Assembly (NCBI GenBank): GCA_037157565.1
Contig: JAZHRO010000062.1
Span: 7,750,001-7,814,000, forward strand
Length of the DNA stretch: 64,000 nucleotides
Direction of reading: 5' to 3'
Source of the DNA: Thalassia testudinum
Taxonomy: Eukaryota > Streptophyta > Magnoliopsida > Alismatales > Hydrocharitaceae
A program made the position numbers and the translations under genes. Of the stretch, positions 1 to 10,718 are shown one piece after another (within the stretch, counting starts at the first letter, position 1; every line of letters begins with the position of its first letter). The notes under the pieces are model-generated. The model had not been told where the DNA came from, ran no database searches, and saw only the letters and a list, made by a program, of their open reading frames with translations.

Positions 1-904
1 CCCTTCTTATTCTATAAAAACCCACCACCTACCACCATTTGGGGGCATCCTCCATTTAGTGTATTTTGCTACCTATACCACCTATACCTACGGCCAAGAA
101 GAAGGAGTAGAGAAGGAGATTAAAGGGGCACATCACCAGCCCTTTTGGTGCCTTCTTCTCCCCACTCTCTTCAACTTGGGCCACGTCAAGGGGGAGAACT
201 CCTCCACTTCAAGGTGGACGGCCAGGCAAAGGAGAAGGACCTAGGGTGGACATCCACCCTTGGAGAGAAGCTTAGGGCTTGCCTTGGAGGACATCACCTT
301 GGCGGAGCACAGCAAGGAAGGAGTTGGAGGACTCTTTTCAATATTGGGAGCTACCAACCTTGGAGCAAGAAGCCCTCTTCTTCACCATCTATCTAGAGGA
401 TTTGTTTTCGCTTTTCTTATTTGAAATTTTTTAGTAGTAGAAGCATTCCTCTACTAGGCCTTTTTGTAAAACACTTTTTCCATTAATCTAGTTGCCTTCT
501 TTGCAATTTCTTATTTGCATTTCTAATTGTTTTGTTTCTAGCATTCTTCACTCCCTCTCCTTAATTATTGTAGGCCTTCACTTGCTTAGAGTGAGCTTAG
601 GGAGAGGCTCTACTTGCCACTTAGAAGTAGTATTTTGAATTTGAAGTGTAAGTCACTTTCCCGCCACAATTTCTCATGTTGCCTTAATTCCAAAAAAAAC
701 AAAAAAAATGATATATTGAAAAATACCAACAAGAAAGTTGAGATCTATTTTGTAAGCAAAAGAATCAATTTTATAAACATTTGGCCTCCTTGGATGACCC
801 TAGATTCCCCACTATCTAGGATATAAATTTAAAAGCGAAAGCAGATTTATGCGTTGCAACGACACTAAATTACCTAATTAACAAACCACGTATTTTCGCT
901 ATCA
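1..904 (+). repeat. LTR N: 3' portion of a family 3 (AGCT-type) gypsy LTR
   Basis: The segment aligns by eye with the second half of the gypsy F LTRs (35600-36532 and 42990-43914) and with LTR L. It has a TATA-like TATAAAAA at 13-20, the GGAGG-rich stretch, the CTTGCTTAGAGTGAGCTTAGG block near 580-600, and the GATGACCCTAGAT block near 793-807 that precedes the LTR end. I place the 3' end at CTATCA (904) because LTR L ends in TTATCA. No primer binding site follows, so this is a 3' LTR or a solo LTR. The short ORFs here match nothing and are dismissed. Confidence 0.8.
13..20 (+). promoter_or_regulatory. TATA box of LTR N
   Basis: TATAAAAA lies at the position equivalent to TATAAAAAG at 35610-35618 in gypsy F. 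It is probably the core promoter of the U3 region. Confidence 0.6.
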
Positions 905-1254
905 TGGATGCAAATGGGAGGGGTAGGGCCCTTTTTATAGTTGAGGAAATGGCTCAAATTCGTCATTGGGTCAATAGCGACATTTAGAATGTCGTTAAAG
1001 ACCCGCTGCATCCGTCGCCTTTGCCTCCTCCCTCGCACCTTCAATGCATGCACAGCTACCCTGTGATCCGCACGCGCTCTGCTTAAAAACCTTGGCTGCT
1101 ACTTGCAATCATGCATGCACCTACATCAGATGGGGTGTATGCTTCGGCGTGATCGTGGGCGTGAGTAGCGAATGGCTGAAGGCGCACGATGAGGCCGCTC
1201 CTTGATCATAGATCTGATCAAACGACCGAATTCCAATTGGAGTGCACGATGGGA

Positions 1255-1330
1255 GGCACCTCTAGTGATTCGAACCCATGCCCACTGAAGTGGAGAAGAT
1301 GTCCGACCACTGAGCTGCTGGCGCAGATTG
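1255..1330 (-). other. tRNA-like box A/box B module in the gypsy A LTR
   Basis: On the minus strand AGCTCAGTGGTCGG (1303-1316) resembles the tRNA box A region, and GGGTTCGAATC (1267-1277) is a near-perfect box B. About 25 bases separate them, shorter than in a typical tRNA. The acceptor stem is not obvious, so I call it tRNA-like and not a tRNA gene. Equivalent modules occur in all other family 1 and 2 LTRs here. Confidence 0.6.
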
Positions 1331-1714
1331 TCGTGAAGCCATCGCGACAAGCGCACGTGGAATGATCGTTGGATGATAATCCAACGGTGCATCTCACGTA
1401 ATGATGAGCTGCAGGTGCTGCTGGCATGCGATGGAGAGCCGCAGCTGCGCCACAGGTTGCGTCATGAGCCGTTGATCATCAAATCAATGGTCAACATTTC
1501 TTGAGCTTGTTGTGGGAGCTACGGAGGTCGGATTGGGATGATTTTGAGTTCATTGGACTTTGTTCATCGGTCCAGATCCATCTGTATGGTTCGATAGCTC
1601 ATCTGAGACCTATTTCAAAATGGACTTGTGCACACGGTCATTAAACATTGATTCTAAGCGATTAAAATGTAAAGATCAGACTAGAACCCTGAAAAAGAAT
1701 AAAGAGAGAGAAAA

Positions 1715-3250
1715 TTGGGCTTGACTAGTTGGGAGAAGATGGAGAGAGGGAGAGAGGGTGTTTGGCGTCAGATGGCAAGCAGCGGTGGCTTAGAAGCGGC
1801 TAGGGATGAGGAAGGGGGTGAGTGGAAGACTTGGAGGTCGAGGAACTGGAGGAGATGGGAGAGGGGCTGGCAAGCGCGTGATGGTAGGACGACCAATGTC
1901 AACCCAAGAAGGCTTTGGAGGAGAGCTAATGGCGAGATCTTGTGCTTCAGATGAAGACAAAGGGCTCACATGGCTGTGATCTATAGAAACCCTCTTGTCT
2001 ACTTGGCGTGTGGGGGTGAAGGACACAAACGTGAATCCTGCCCTAGGATGAACTTGCTGCACAAAAAGAAGACCTATCAGCGTCCAGGGCAGGAAGCGAT
2101 GAAGGAGCCCCATTTGCCACCACCGCTGGCACTTGGCAGTCACTCAATTGAAGTGGAGATCCCATTATCTAAGGAGATTTCTTCTGCGGAGATCATGCTG
2201 AGGGGTGCTTTGATTGGTGAGATTATGACAGGCAAACCCTCGATCGAGAGATTTCAAAAATTGGTAAGTTCCCTACAACCTTTGTCTGTGGGTTGGAAGG
2301 TTGCAATGCTTTCTCAATCGTGTTTTCTGGTAATTGGCTTGGGGATGATGGAGGTGGAAAGGTTGCGATTTTGGTCGAGCTCTTTTGAAGATATCAATGT
2401 TGATTGGAGAATGGTTTCCCCTTTCAATGGGGCTCTCCCTAATCGATCTCCCCAAAGAATGGGTTCTAGGAGGGTGCTTCTCGAGATCAAGGGACTGCCA
2501 TTGCATTTAAGATCTAAGGGAGTTGTTGTCAAGATGGTTGCAGGATTTGCATCCATCTGTGAAGGATCTGAAGTCTTGATTGGAGAAGGTGATATTTGAT
2601 CACTCAGAATTGAAGCCGATGTTCTTAAATCTGGATCAATTCCTGATAGGATCACTATCAGATGTGGGGGCTCTTCATGGCTCATTCGCCTAGCTGTGGT
2701 TGGACAAGTCCCTGTGCTGCTAGAATAGGGGCATGTTAAGACGTCTGTGGATAATTCTGAGGAGGTGCAATAGGCTGAAATGTTGGGTTGTATTTCATCT
2801 GATGAAGCCCTTGAATCAAAAAAGAGAAAGGATTGACACCTGGGCTATGCAAAGAAGGACTTGATGCCTATGGAAGATATTAATGTCTTGGGCTATAGCA
2901 ATCAAGTAATAGTGGCCAAAAGTAGTGGTTCTATGGAAGATGCAGATGCTTTTGAGAGGGATTCAGATAGTCCTAACAGTAAAGATGAGGGAAAGTCAGG
3001 TATGGAAATAGTGCTCAGCAGTGACAACTGGGCCCTCAAGGAGGTGAACCAGGTGCAGTTTTTTATCCTCGATGACCTAAAATTTGGAAGTGGATCAAAC
3101 CAAAGAAAGGGGGTGGGTTGCTCCCCTTACATGCTTAGAAGGAGAAGGAAGGAGAACCTAACTCCTATAGTGGAGCAAACTATTGCTAACTTGATCATGG
3201 TAGAGTATGTGGGCTGTTTGGCTTAAGGGGATCAATCAGGCAAGGAATGA
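1715..3250 (+). pseudogene. LINE-a ORF1 protein remnant (zinc knuckles plus DUF4283-like region)
   Basis: LINE ORF1 proteins bind the element RNA and form the particle used in retrotransposition. One frame stays open from ATG 1715 to TGA 3248 except for six internal stops: TGA 1952, TGA 2597, TAG 2726, TAG 2771, TGA 2834 and TAA 3224. No frameshift is visible. Near 1945-2040 two tandem CCHC knuckles are decayed: the first has lost its second Cys to a stop, and the second reads YLACGGEGHKRESC with its first Cys replaced by Tyr. After it come EIMLRGALIGEIM and LEIKGLPLHLRS (2190-2510), blocks shared with LINE-c ORF1 that look like a DUF4283-type domain. The tail is acidic and variable. The terminal TGA overlaps the ORF2 ATG. 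The fold assignment is by resemblance only. Confidence 0.75.
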
Positions 3251-6027
3251 GAGTGCTAACCTGGAATGTGTGTGGGTTGCGCAATAAGGTGAGAAGGGCT
3301 TCTCTATGTAGATATTTCTCTGAGTGGGAAATTGATTGTGCTCTCATTCAAGAGACACATGTCGAGCAGGAGAATGGTCAGGTATGGGACTCCTTTAAGC
3401 AGTCTAGATATGCAGATTGTATGGTGAAGGGGGTAGCTGGAAGGTCTGGTGGCATATGGTGGAGAATGTCTTATCTCAATATAACTGAAATCTTTTGTGA
3501 TAGGCATGTGCTCACCTGTAGATGCCAAACTCTCCAAGGAAATTTGGAGTGGTATGTCTCCTGCATTTATGGCCCTTGTGCTGCTGCAGACAAGGTAGAC
3601 CTGTGGGAGGAGCTGTCTGCAATGCACCAAAGAGTGTTGGAGGTGCCTTGGCTCATAGGAGGTGACTTCAACTATCATCTCTCAAGTGATGACAGGCCTG
3701 GGGGTAGGAATGACAGTTCTATGGATGGCTTCCAGATGGCTGTGCAGAATTTGGGTTTCACTGAGTACCCTATCAGTGGAGTTGAGTTCACTTGGAGAAA
3801 TGGCAGTGGACAGTGCTCTAAATTGGATAGGTTCTTTGGTAATCCAAGCCTGCTGGAGAGACATCAGTTGTCATCTGTTATGAGTCTTGATAGGCCCTTT
3901 TCTGATCACACTCCACTTGTGTGGGACAGGGGGGTGAATTCTGACATTGGGTCATATTTCAAACTCAAGAAGTCTTGGTTTAGGGAGGAGGGCTTTGTTG
4001 AGATGATAACTAATTGGTGGCAGAACAAGTGCAGGGATCTGCCACACAATAATTGGCTTCTAAACTGGCAAGTCTACGCTGCATGTTGAAACAGTATGGG
4101 CAGACAATGGCACTGATCAAGGAACAAAGGAGGGTGGAGGTATTGGCAATGATTAGAGATCTAGATTTGAAGGAGTGCAGGCAACCACTGAGTTCACATG
4201 AACAACAACAAAGGCAGCAGATGCAGCAGGTTGTTGGGGAAGAAGATTTGAAAAAAGAAGTTGATTGGCGTGAAAGATCTAGGCAACTATGGCTCAAGGA
4301 AGGTGATACCAACACGAAGTTGTTCCATCTTGCGGCCAGTGCTAGGAGAAGGTTCAATCTCATTTCATCAATTAGAATGGGTGAGAGAACTATTACTTCT
4401 ATCAATGAAATCAGAAGTGAAGCTGGCAAGTACTTCAAAGAACTTGCCAAGGCTACACCAAGGGGTGCTTGGAGGATGGCATCAGCTGATTTCCCAAGTG
4501 TTAGTAATGATCAGAGGGCCATGTTAATTGCTCCTATTTTTGAACAAGAAACTTTGAAAGCAATTAAAGATTTGAATAATGAGGGGGCTCCTGGACCGGA
4601 TGGGATTCAGGTATTCTTTTACAGAGAAATGTGGAATGCTATCAAAAAGGATGTAATGAAGGTTATTCATGAATTTGAATTGGGCAACTCTGGGTTTGAG
4701 AGATTGAATAAGTCGTACTTGTTCTTGCTACCAAAGAAGTCAAGTGCGGAGAACTTTTCTAACTATAGACCCATTGCCTTGTCAAATTCTATTTATCTTA
4801 TTATCAGTAAGATCATAGCCAGTAGATTGCGTGATGTACTGAATGATTTGATAATGCCTGTCCAGTCTGCCTTTCTTCCTGGGAGGTATTTATAGGAATC
4901 CTTCATTATGGCTCAAGAGATGGTGATGGGATGGCACAGGCGAAAGTCCAAGGCATTTCTATGGAAAGTTGACTTTTCCAAAGCTTATGTTCTTCATCAT
5001 GGGGCTTTCCTTCAACCAATAAAATGGGATTCGGTCTATTTGCCAAAAAAGATTGGTGGCATGGGAATTAGGTCCCTCAAAGAATTTAATGATGCACTGC
5101 TGTTGAAGTGGGCTGTTCGACTGCTACAAGGGGAAAAAAATGTGGATAGAGATTGTTCAGGATAGCTATGGGGCTGCCAATGATGAGAAGAATCACCTAA
5201 ATCCTCACAAACCCTCTCCCTTCTGGTCTTCAGTGGTGCGTGCCTTGGAGGATAATTGGAACTTGTTCAAATCTGTTTTACATGATGGGAAAATTTTCAA
5301 ATTCTAGCAGGAGAAATAGTTGCCTGGTGGGGTGATTAAAGACAGGTAACCCCTTGCTTTTTCAGTTGCTTCTGATAAGAATGTTGTGGTTTATGATTAT
5401 TGGGACACGGATTTTGAAAAGTGGTCTTTGAATAATGCAATGTGGAATGATCATGAAACAAGAACACGAGTAGAAAATGAGCATCTCTTGCAAGAACATG
5501 CTGACTTCAAACCCAAACCTGAGGAATATGACACATACAAGTGGGAGGGTACGTTTTCCTCAGTGGCTGCCTACGACAAGATTGTTAACTCATCCAAGAT
5601 GGCAGAAGTAAATGAGGTGGGGAAAGAGTTATGGAAATTGAAGGTACCACTGAAGATACAAATTTTTTTGTGGTTATGTAGAAGAGATGGCCTGATTACT
5701 GGAGATCTGAGGCATAGGAGAATGGGAACTCCTACCCACTTCTGCTAGTTGTGTGGGATGCATAACGATTCTAGCATTCAAATTTTTTCTTCTTGTGTGA
5801 TTACAGATTATGTCTGTAGGAAAGTGTGTAGAGAATCTCTTCCCACGTGGGAGAATCACTGGAGCTCCCTCTTGAGGGTGAATAACCCATGTTTATCTAT
5901 GGTGGCTGTTTCATGGTCTGTTTGGAGAGCTAGAAACGAATGTGTGTTTCAGGAGAGTCCAGTGAATGTGGATAAGATTGTCAATAGTTGCTGGAATCTC
6001 ATACATCAATGGGGTTCAATCATGTAA
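3247..6027 (+). pseudogene. LINE-a ORF2 remnant: endonuclease, partial reverse transcriptase, zf-RVT
   Basis: ORF2 nicks target DNA and copies the RNA. The APE-like endonuclease (3247-about 4040) is nearly intact: TWNVCGL, QETH, GGDFN, TWRN, LDRF and SDHTPLVW are all present. A frameshift near 4030-4055 moves reading to the frame of 4053-4988. RT starts with PGPDGIQVFFYREMW, the LPK and NYRPIALSNS blocks, QSAFLPGR, a TAG at 4893 and VDFSKAY. At about 4990 the sequence jumps straight to a post-thumb block (FLQPIKW, GGMGIRSLKEFNDALLLKW), so the YADD-containing palm is missing. A second shift near 5131-5145 (an A run) leads into the C-terminal zf-RVT region (KVPLKIQIFLWLCRRDGLI), with a stop at 5746 next to the zinc ligands. 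It ends at TAA 6025-6027. Inactive. Confidence 0.88.
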
Positions 6028-6070
6028 CCGTTTCATTATTTTTTTCTATTAATAAAAGCTCTCCTGGTTT

Positions 6071-6090
6071 GCTATCGGTGATTCGATAGC
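6071..6090 (+). other. LINE-a 3'-terminal stem-loop
   Basis: GCTATCG (6071-6077) pairs perfectly with CGATAGC (6084-6090) around a 6-base loop, about 16 bases before the A tail. LINE-b has the same structure at 16202-16220. Its place next to the priming end suggests an RNA element recognised by RT, as known for some other LINE 3' tails; that role is inferred. Confidence 0.6.
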
Positions 6091-6239
6091 ATTCCTTTCC
6101 ATCTCAAAAAAAAAAATGTAAAGATCATGCAATATGCATGCAATGCTCCTAAACCCATTATAATCTGACATTATCGCACAAGTACCCTCGAAATTGACTC
6201 TAATTGATGTTATTAACACTTGTAATTGTAGAGTCATCA

Positions 6240-6254
6240 TACCCCCATGCCCAC
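6240..6254 (-). other. Polypurine tract of gypsy A
   Basis: The minus strand reads GTGGGCATGGGGGTA directly before the LTR start TGAT. The same tract precedes the LTRs of B (12457-12470) and, on the plus strand, G (49491-49504). It is the expected primer site for second-strand synthesis. Confidence 0.75.
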
Positions 6255-7432
6255 CCCTTGCTAATCCCTAGCAAAGTTTGACCTAAATGCTATTTACAAC
6301 AAAAATATTAGGAATTGATTGCTTAAGTAGAAGTTGCTTGTCAACAGGAGAAAATTTCTACCTGGAACCTAACTCGCTAAGACTCAACAGTGCCCAGGTT
6401 GCCTGCCAAAATGCCAACCGCCCGAGTCCTCGCCTTATTCTATATAGAAGAAAAAAATTTTTTTTTTTCATCTTTTCTTTTTTTTTTATTTTAAGTGTTG
6501 AGGATTTCAGGGTAACTTTTTATAGCTACCCAATCCACCCAAGACTCGAAAATGATTCTTAGTACTAAGCATCTTATTGTGAAACTGATAGACTCACTCA
6601 ACGGCAATTAAAACGAACTTCGGGTTTCTACTCCCCTAGGTGACCCAAAAGAAAAAATGTTGCCTAAAGGTGTATCTATCTAACCGGTAGCTTTCTCTCT
6701 ACTTTTTATTTTGTGGGGTCAATATAAGGGCGAACCCAGTGTATATCTCCCCAGATTATACTACTTCCCCGCTTCTTCCTTAAGTGTTTTGGAATTCTTG
6801 TTCATTTTATGAGCTGGGATCTGGACAACCAGCCAATGGGTTGTTACCCACGACAACTTGCCAGCCATACTCATGCAGTGAAGTGTGGCTTATTTCTTTT
6901 TTTTTATTTTCTCTCTTTTTCTTAAGTAGGTGGCTTTCCTAATCTAAGATTTACCTAAAGGTAGTAGTGAAAGAGAATGGTCCTGTGGCTGGGCTCTGGA
7001 CAACCTGCCAATGGGTTGTTACCCATGTCAACTTGGCAACCATACCACCCTAGAAGGTTCATTAGCTACCCAATTTCCGTTAGAACCGCCAATGAGTGAG
7101 TCAGTGCAAAATGTGTGTCGATGCATAGACTAAAAATCCCCCCCAAATTAGAGGGCAGGTTGATAAGTCGTATACTTATCACCCTACTTTATTGACCTGA
7201 TTAAAATAAATTAAGGTGGCGAGGACTCAAGGCTAAGTCCACATTTTAGTGGACACCCGGATAGATTAAGTCTGAAGACTTGAAGGGTCTAAGTGATTAG
7301 GTCCCTAACGTATCATTTCCTAAAGTCGACAAGCTTCTAATACCTAATTTTCTTTTCCTAATTTTAATTCTTTTATATATATAAAAAGAAATAAAATTAG
7401 TTCAAGCTAACAATTTTGTACTCAGATCCTAT
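6255..7432 (-). other. Gypsy A 3' noncoding block with paired hairpins
   Basis: About 1.2 kb between the end of pol and the polypurine tract has no convincing ORF but is clearly shared with B (12471-13680) and D (24141-25130). It holds two copies of an ACAACC/GGTTGT hairpin (6825-6844 and 7000-7019), an 8 bp TGATAAGT/ACTTATCA hairpin (7161-7181) and a T-rich run near 6458-6490. Just beyond it (7441-7466) lies a second G-rich GGCATGGGGGG tract on the minus strand. Conservation in coding-free DNA points to a cis role, unknown. Confidence 0.6.
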
Positions 7433-7610
7433 GAATTACCACCCCCCATGCCTAAGTTGGACAATGTCCTCATTGGAAAAATAAATGTATGCAAGAGAGT
7501 AGGGAAAGAAATAACCTGAGTTGTAATCGTGAATTTGGTCATCTCGAAACCTTTGGGTTACCTCCCAGGAAGCACTGAGTTTTGTGCCTCCAGCTGGGCA
7601 CAGTTCCACC

Positions 7611-8848
7611 TTAACCCTCAATGAGGATCACAACTTCCTTCGAGGGAATCTGAGCAAGAAAGTGTTTTAGTCGTTGACCATTAACAGTGAAGGTTTGCCC
7701 AATCTTGGGATTGGCAATTTCAACTGCCCTGTTGGGATAAGGTCTGACCACTTGATATGGCCCCATCCACTTAGATCTCAGTTTCCCAGGGAAGAGTTTA
7801 AGTCTTGCATCAAATAGCCAGATTAGCTAATTTGGTTCGAAGGTTTTTCTATTAATGTGTTTGTCATGGATGACTTTCATCTTCTCCTTATAAAGTCTAT
7901 TGTTCTCGTAAGCATCCCGATGGATTTCCTCAAGCTCAGAGAGTTGGAGCTTCCTTTGAGTTCCGACTATCTGGGAATCCATATTGCACTTCTTAACAGC
8001 CCAATATGCCTGGTGCTCCAACTCGACTGGAAGGTGGAAAGCCTTGCCTAAGACCAATCGATAAGGCGACATGGCTATCGGGGTCTTACAAGCGATCTTG
8101 TATGCCCAAAGGGCATCGTCCAATCGTGTGGACCAATCCTTCTAGTCAGGTCTCACAGTCTTTTGTAGAATATTTTTAATCTGCCTATTTGAGACATTAG
8201 TTTGTTCATTCGTTTGCAGGTGATACGGGGTGGCAATGCAGTGAGTGACCCCGTATTTCTTAAGTAGGGAAAAAAATTGGGCATTAATGAAGTGACTCCC
8301 ACCATCGCTAATCATGGCTTTCGGTATCCCAAATCGGGAAAAGATATTTTTCTTAACAAAGTCCATGACAGCCTTATGGTCTCATTTTCGGGTAGGTATG
8401 GCTTCGATCCATTTCAAGATGTAGTCCACTGAGACTAGTATATACTCGAAATCGTTTGATGGTGGAAAGAGACCCATAAAATCGATGCCCCAGACATCGA
8501 AAATTTCGATGATCAAGATGGGCTATAGAGGCATCATATCTTTCCTAGTCATAGTCCCTAAGGTTTGGAATCTAGTGCACGTCTTTGGAAAGTTATGTGC
8601 ATCCTTGAAAAGTGATGGTCAGTAAAAATTGGACTGCAAAACTCTTGCAGCCGTCTCCTTCCCGGAGAAGTGGCCACCACAAGCTTGGTCATGATAGAAG
8701 GATAGCACACTTTGAACTTCTTCTTCAGGAAACACCTCCTAATGATTTGGTCAGCACAAAGTTTAAACAGCATAGGATCATCCCAAAAATAATGCTTGGC
8801 CTTAGCCAAGAACTTATCCTGCTACTGTTTAGACCAGCTGTGCAGAGT
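7611..8848 (-). pseudogene. Gypsy A integrase remnant
   Basis: Integrase inserts the cDNA into the genome. In order on the minus strand: a zinc-finger-like N-terminal part (about 8810-8560, shifted), GIDFMG with the first catalytic Asp (near 8490), ISDGGSHF with the second Asp (8289-8312), then a helix reading PYHLQTNEQTNVSNRQ where the catalytic Glu has become Asn. The [16 protein letters not shown] and [20 protein letters not shown] blocks follow, and the C-terminal GPY/F module reads KWMGPYQVVRPYPNRAVEI. The reading ends in TAA on the minus strand (7611-7613). Stops near 8124, 8367 and 7824 and the lost Glu make it dead. Confidence 0.88.
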
Positions 8849-9540
8849 CTACCCTACCACTAAATAGTTGACTAAGTTCGCATACCAAGGTAGACTCCTT
8901 CCATGCACGGTAAGAAGTTGTTCATCAGGGAATGTGTCAGTTAAGGGTAATGAGGGTCCAATGTGTTCCGGGTGAAGTCTGGATAAGTGGTCAGCTACAA
9001 TGTTCTTGGACCCTGGCTTTGTCGCATATTTCCAGGTCAAATTCTTGCTAGAGCAGGATCCAACTGATTAGCCTGGGTTTAGCATCCTTTTTGGCTAACA
9101 AATGCCGGATAGCCGAGTGGTCAGTGTAAATAATCACATGGGATCCTAAAAGGTATGATCTGAACTTTTCTAATCCAAAAACTACAGCGAGCAGTTCTTT
9201 TTCTATGATAGTATAATTTTGTTGAGCCTCATCCAAAGTTTTGCTTGCATAGTAGATCACCATGGGTTTTCTCTCTCTTCTTTGTCCTAGGACTACTCCA
9301 ACAGCAAAATCTAATGCATCGCACATTATCTAAAAGTCTTAGACCAGTCTAGGGGTTGTAAAATAGGTGCACTTGAGATTGTATCCCTAAGGGTAGTGTA
9401 TGCATTGATGCAATCAGGTGTCATGTCAGAAAGTACGTCGTTGGCTAGAAGGTCAGTCAAAGGCTTGGAAAGTTTGGAAAAATCCTTAATGAACCTTCTA
9501 TAGAAGCCAACATGTCCTAAGAAATATTTGATTTGCTTGA
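8849..9540 (-). pseudogene. Gypsy A RNase H and linker remnant
   Basis: RNase H removes RNA from the RNA/DNA hybrid. The minus strand reads [14 protein letters not shown] (first Asp kept), [20 protein letters not shown] with the catalytic Glu, and [13 protein letters not shown] with the next Asp (9326-9048). It is joined downstream to KPGSKNIVADHLSRL and PDEQLLTVHGRSLPWYANL (9040-8849), the usual bridge to the integrase zinc finger. Upstream (about 9590-9330) in another frame comes HVGFYRRFIKDFS, the RT thumb/connection. Frame changes break the polyprotein. The family is clear; the enzyme cannot be made. Confidence 0.87.
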
Positions 9541-10718
9541 TCGAGCTAGGAGGTGGAAGTTTGGAAATTAAATCAACCTTAGCTCGATCAACTTCAATGC
9601 CCCTCTAAGAGACAATGTGATCTAGGACAATCCCTTCTTGAACCATAAAATGGCTCTTTTCCCAACTTAAAACCAAGTTGACCTCAATACATCTCTTCAA
9701 GATTTTCTCTAGGTTGCTAAGACAATGGTCGAATGAGTCTCCGAACATGAAGAAATCATCCATATAGACCTCCAAATATTCACCTACCATCTCTAAAAAG
9801 ATGGCTAACATGCAACACTAAAAGGTAGTGGGTGCGTTGCATAACCCGAATGCCATATGGTAGAATGCAAACATGTCATATGGGCAAGTGAATGTGGTCT
9901 TCTCTTAGTCCTCTAATGCAATAGCAACCTGGTTATATCTTGAATATCCATCCAGGAAGTAGAATATTTCCACCCTACTAGTCGTTCGAGAATTTGGTCA
10001 ATGAATGGCAGGGCAAAGTAGTCCTTTTTAGTGGCCTCATTAAGCTTCCTATAATCAATGCACACCCGCCACGCAGTTGTGGTGCGGGTGGGGATGGATT
10101 CACCTTGGTCATTCATGACCATGGTGAGCTTGGCCTTCTTTGATACTACTTGAGTAGGGCTCACCCAGGGGCTGTCAAAGGTCGAGTAGATGATTTCTGC
10201 TTCAAGCCACTTGATTATTTCCTTTTTAATGACCTCTCGCATATTTGGGTTCAATCGCCTATGCATCTGGCGAGAAGGTCGAGCCCCATCTTCCAAATAG
10301 ATCTTGTGAGTGCAATAAGTAGGACTAATTCCCCTTAAGTCAAAAATTGTCCACCCAATAGTTGCCCGATGTTCAGAGGGTAGTAGTCAACCTAAGTTCT
10401 TGGTCCCTAGTTAGGTGTGCATTGATAATCATAGGGAATGTTTGATCAGGTCCTAGGAAGACATTCTTAAGGTTGTTGGGCAAAGGTTTCAATTCAGGTG
10501 CAGGTGAGGACAATGTTTGACGGATAAGGGAAGGGTGGGAGTTGATTAACATCAATCTCCTCAAATGGAGGTTGCCGGTGGTAATCAGCTCTATAGATTT
10601 CAACCTCCAAAGACTCGGATGGGTCAGGGTAGTCATCAACTGGTTGAATTAGATGGTTTTCTAAAGAGCTAACCGTAAGGCATTCCTCAACCAGGGTTTC
10701 CACGGGATCATATTTGAT
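9541..10718 (-). pseudogene. Gypsy A reverse transcriptase with upstream linker remnant
   Basis: The minus strand begins in the protease-RT linker (ELKPLPNNLKNVFLGPDQT), then the RT fingers RRLNPNMREVIKKEIIKWL and WRVCIDYRKLNEATKKDYF (10296-9913). A stretch with stops follows, then the palm: YMDDF is intact at 9752-9766, followed by LVLSWEKSHFMVQEGIVL. The block normally holding the first catalytic Asp is garbled after about 9970. Upstream text is cut by the gypsy B LTR, so no protease remains. At least one frameshift (9910-9815) and several stops make it a pseudogene. Athila-like by linker and finger motifs. Confidence 0.9.

Larger units (their letters stand above)
1679..6112 (+). mobile_element. 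LINE-a, L1-type non-LTR retrotransposon with internal deletion
   Basis: The element holds ORF1 (1715-3250) and ORF2 (3247-6027), a short 3' UTR with an AATAAA-type signal near 6050, a stem-loop (6071-6090) and an A tail. It is flanked by AAAATGTAAAGATCA at 1664-1678 and 6113-6127; because the right copy abuts the A tail, the duplication is 12-15 bp. This is the mark of target-primed reverse transcription. The 5' end seems nearly complete. About 765 bases of RT are deleted compared with LINE-b, and both ORFs carry stops, so it is dead. It inserted into the family 1 LTR of gypsy A. Confidence 0.9.
905..6239 (-). repeat. Family 1 LTR at the 3' end of gypsy A, split by LINE-a
   Basis: Two pieces (905-1678 and 6128-6239) together match the right-hand part of the complete family 1 LTRs (10719-12456 and 57816-59508). 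Shared marks are a TATA-like stretch on the minus strand near 931-940, a tRNA-like module at 1255-1330 and the inverted repeat at 1367-1386. The LTR ends at TCA (6239), directly before the A polypurine tract. About 700 bases of its left part are absent because LTR N ends at 904 inside it. LINE-a occupies 1679-6112. Confidence 0.8.
6240..10718 (-). mobile_element. Gypsy A: Athila-type LTR retrotransposon, internal region with pol
   Basis: Read on the minus strand this runs from the PR-RT linker (10718) through RT, RNase H and integrase (to 7611), then a 3' noncoding block, a G-rich tract (6240-6254) and the family 1 LTR. It is cut at 10718 by the LTR end of gypsy B, so gag, protease, primer binding site and 5' LTR are missing. 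Domain order RT-RNase H-IN marks Ty3/gypsy, and the linker text is Athila-like. Every domain has stops or frameshifts. A and B share LTR and 3' noncoding sequence, so A is of the type that could have mobilised B. Confidence 0.85.
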
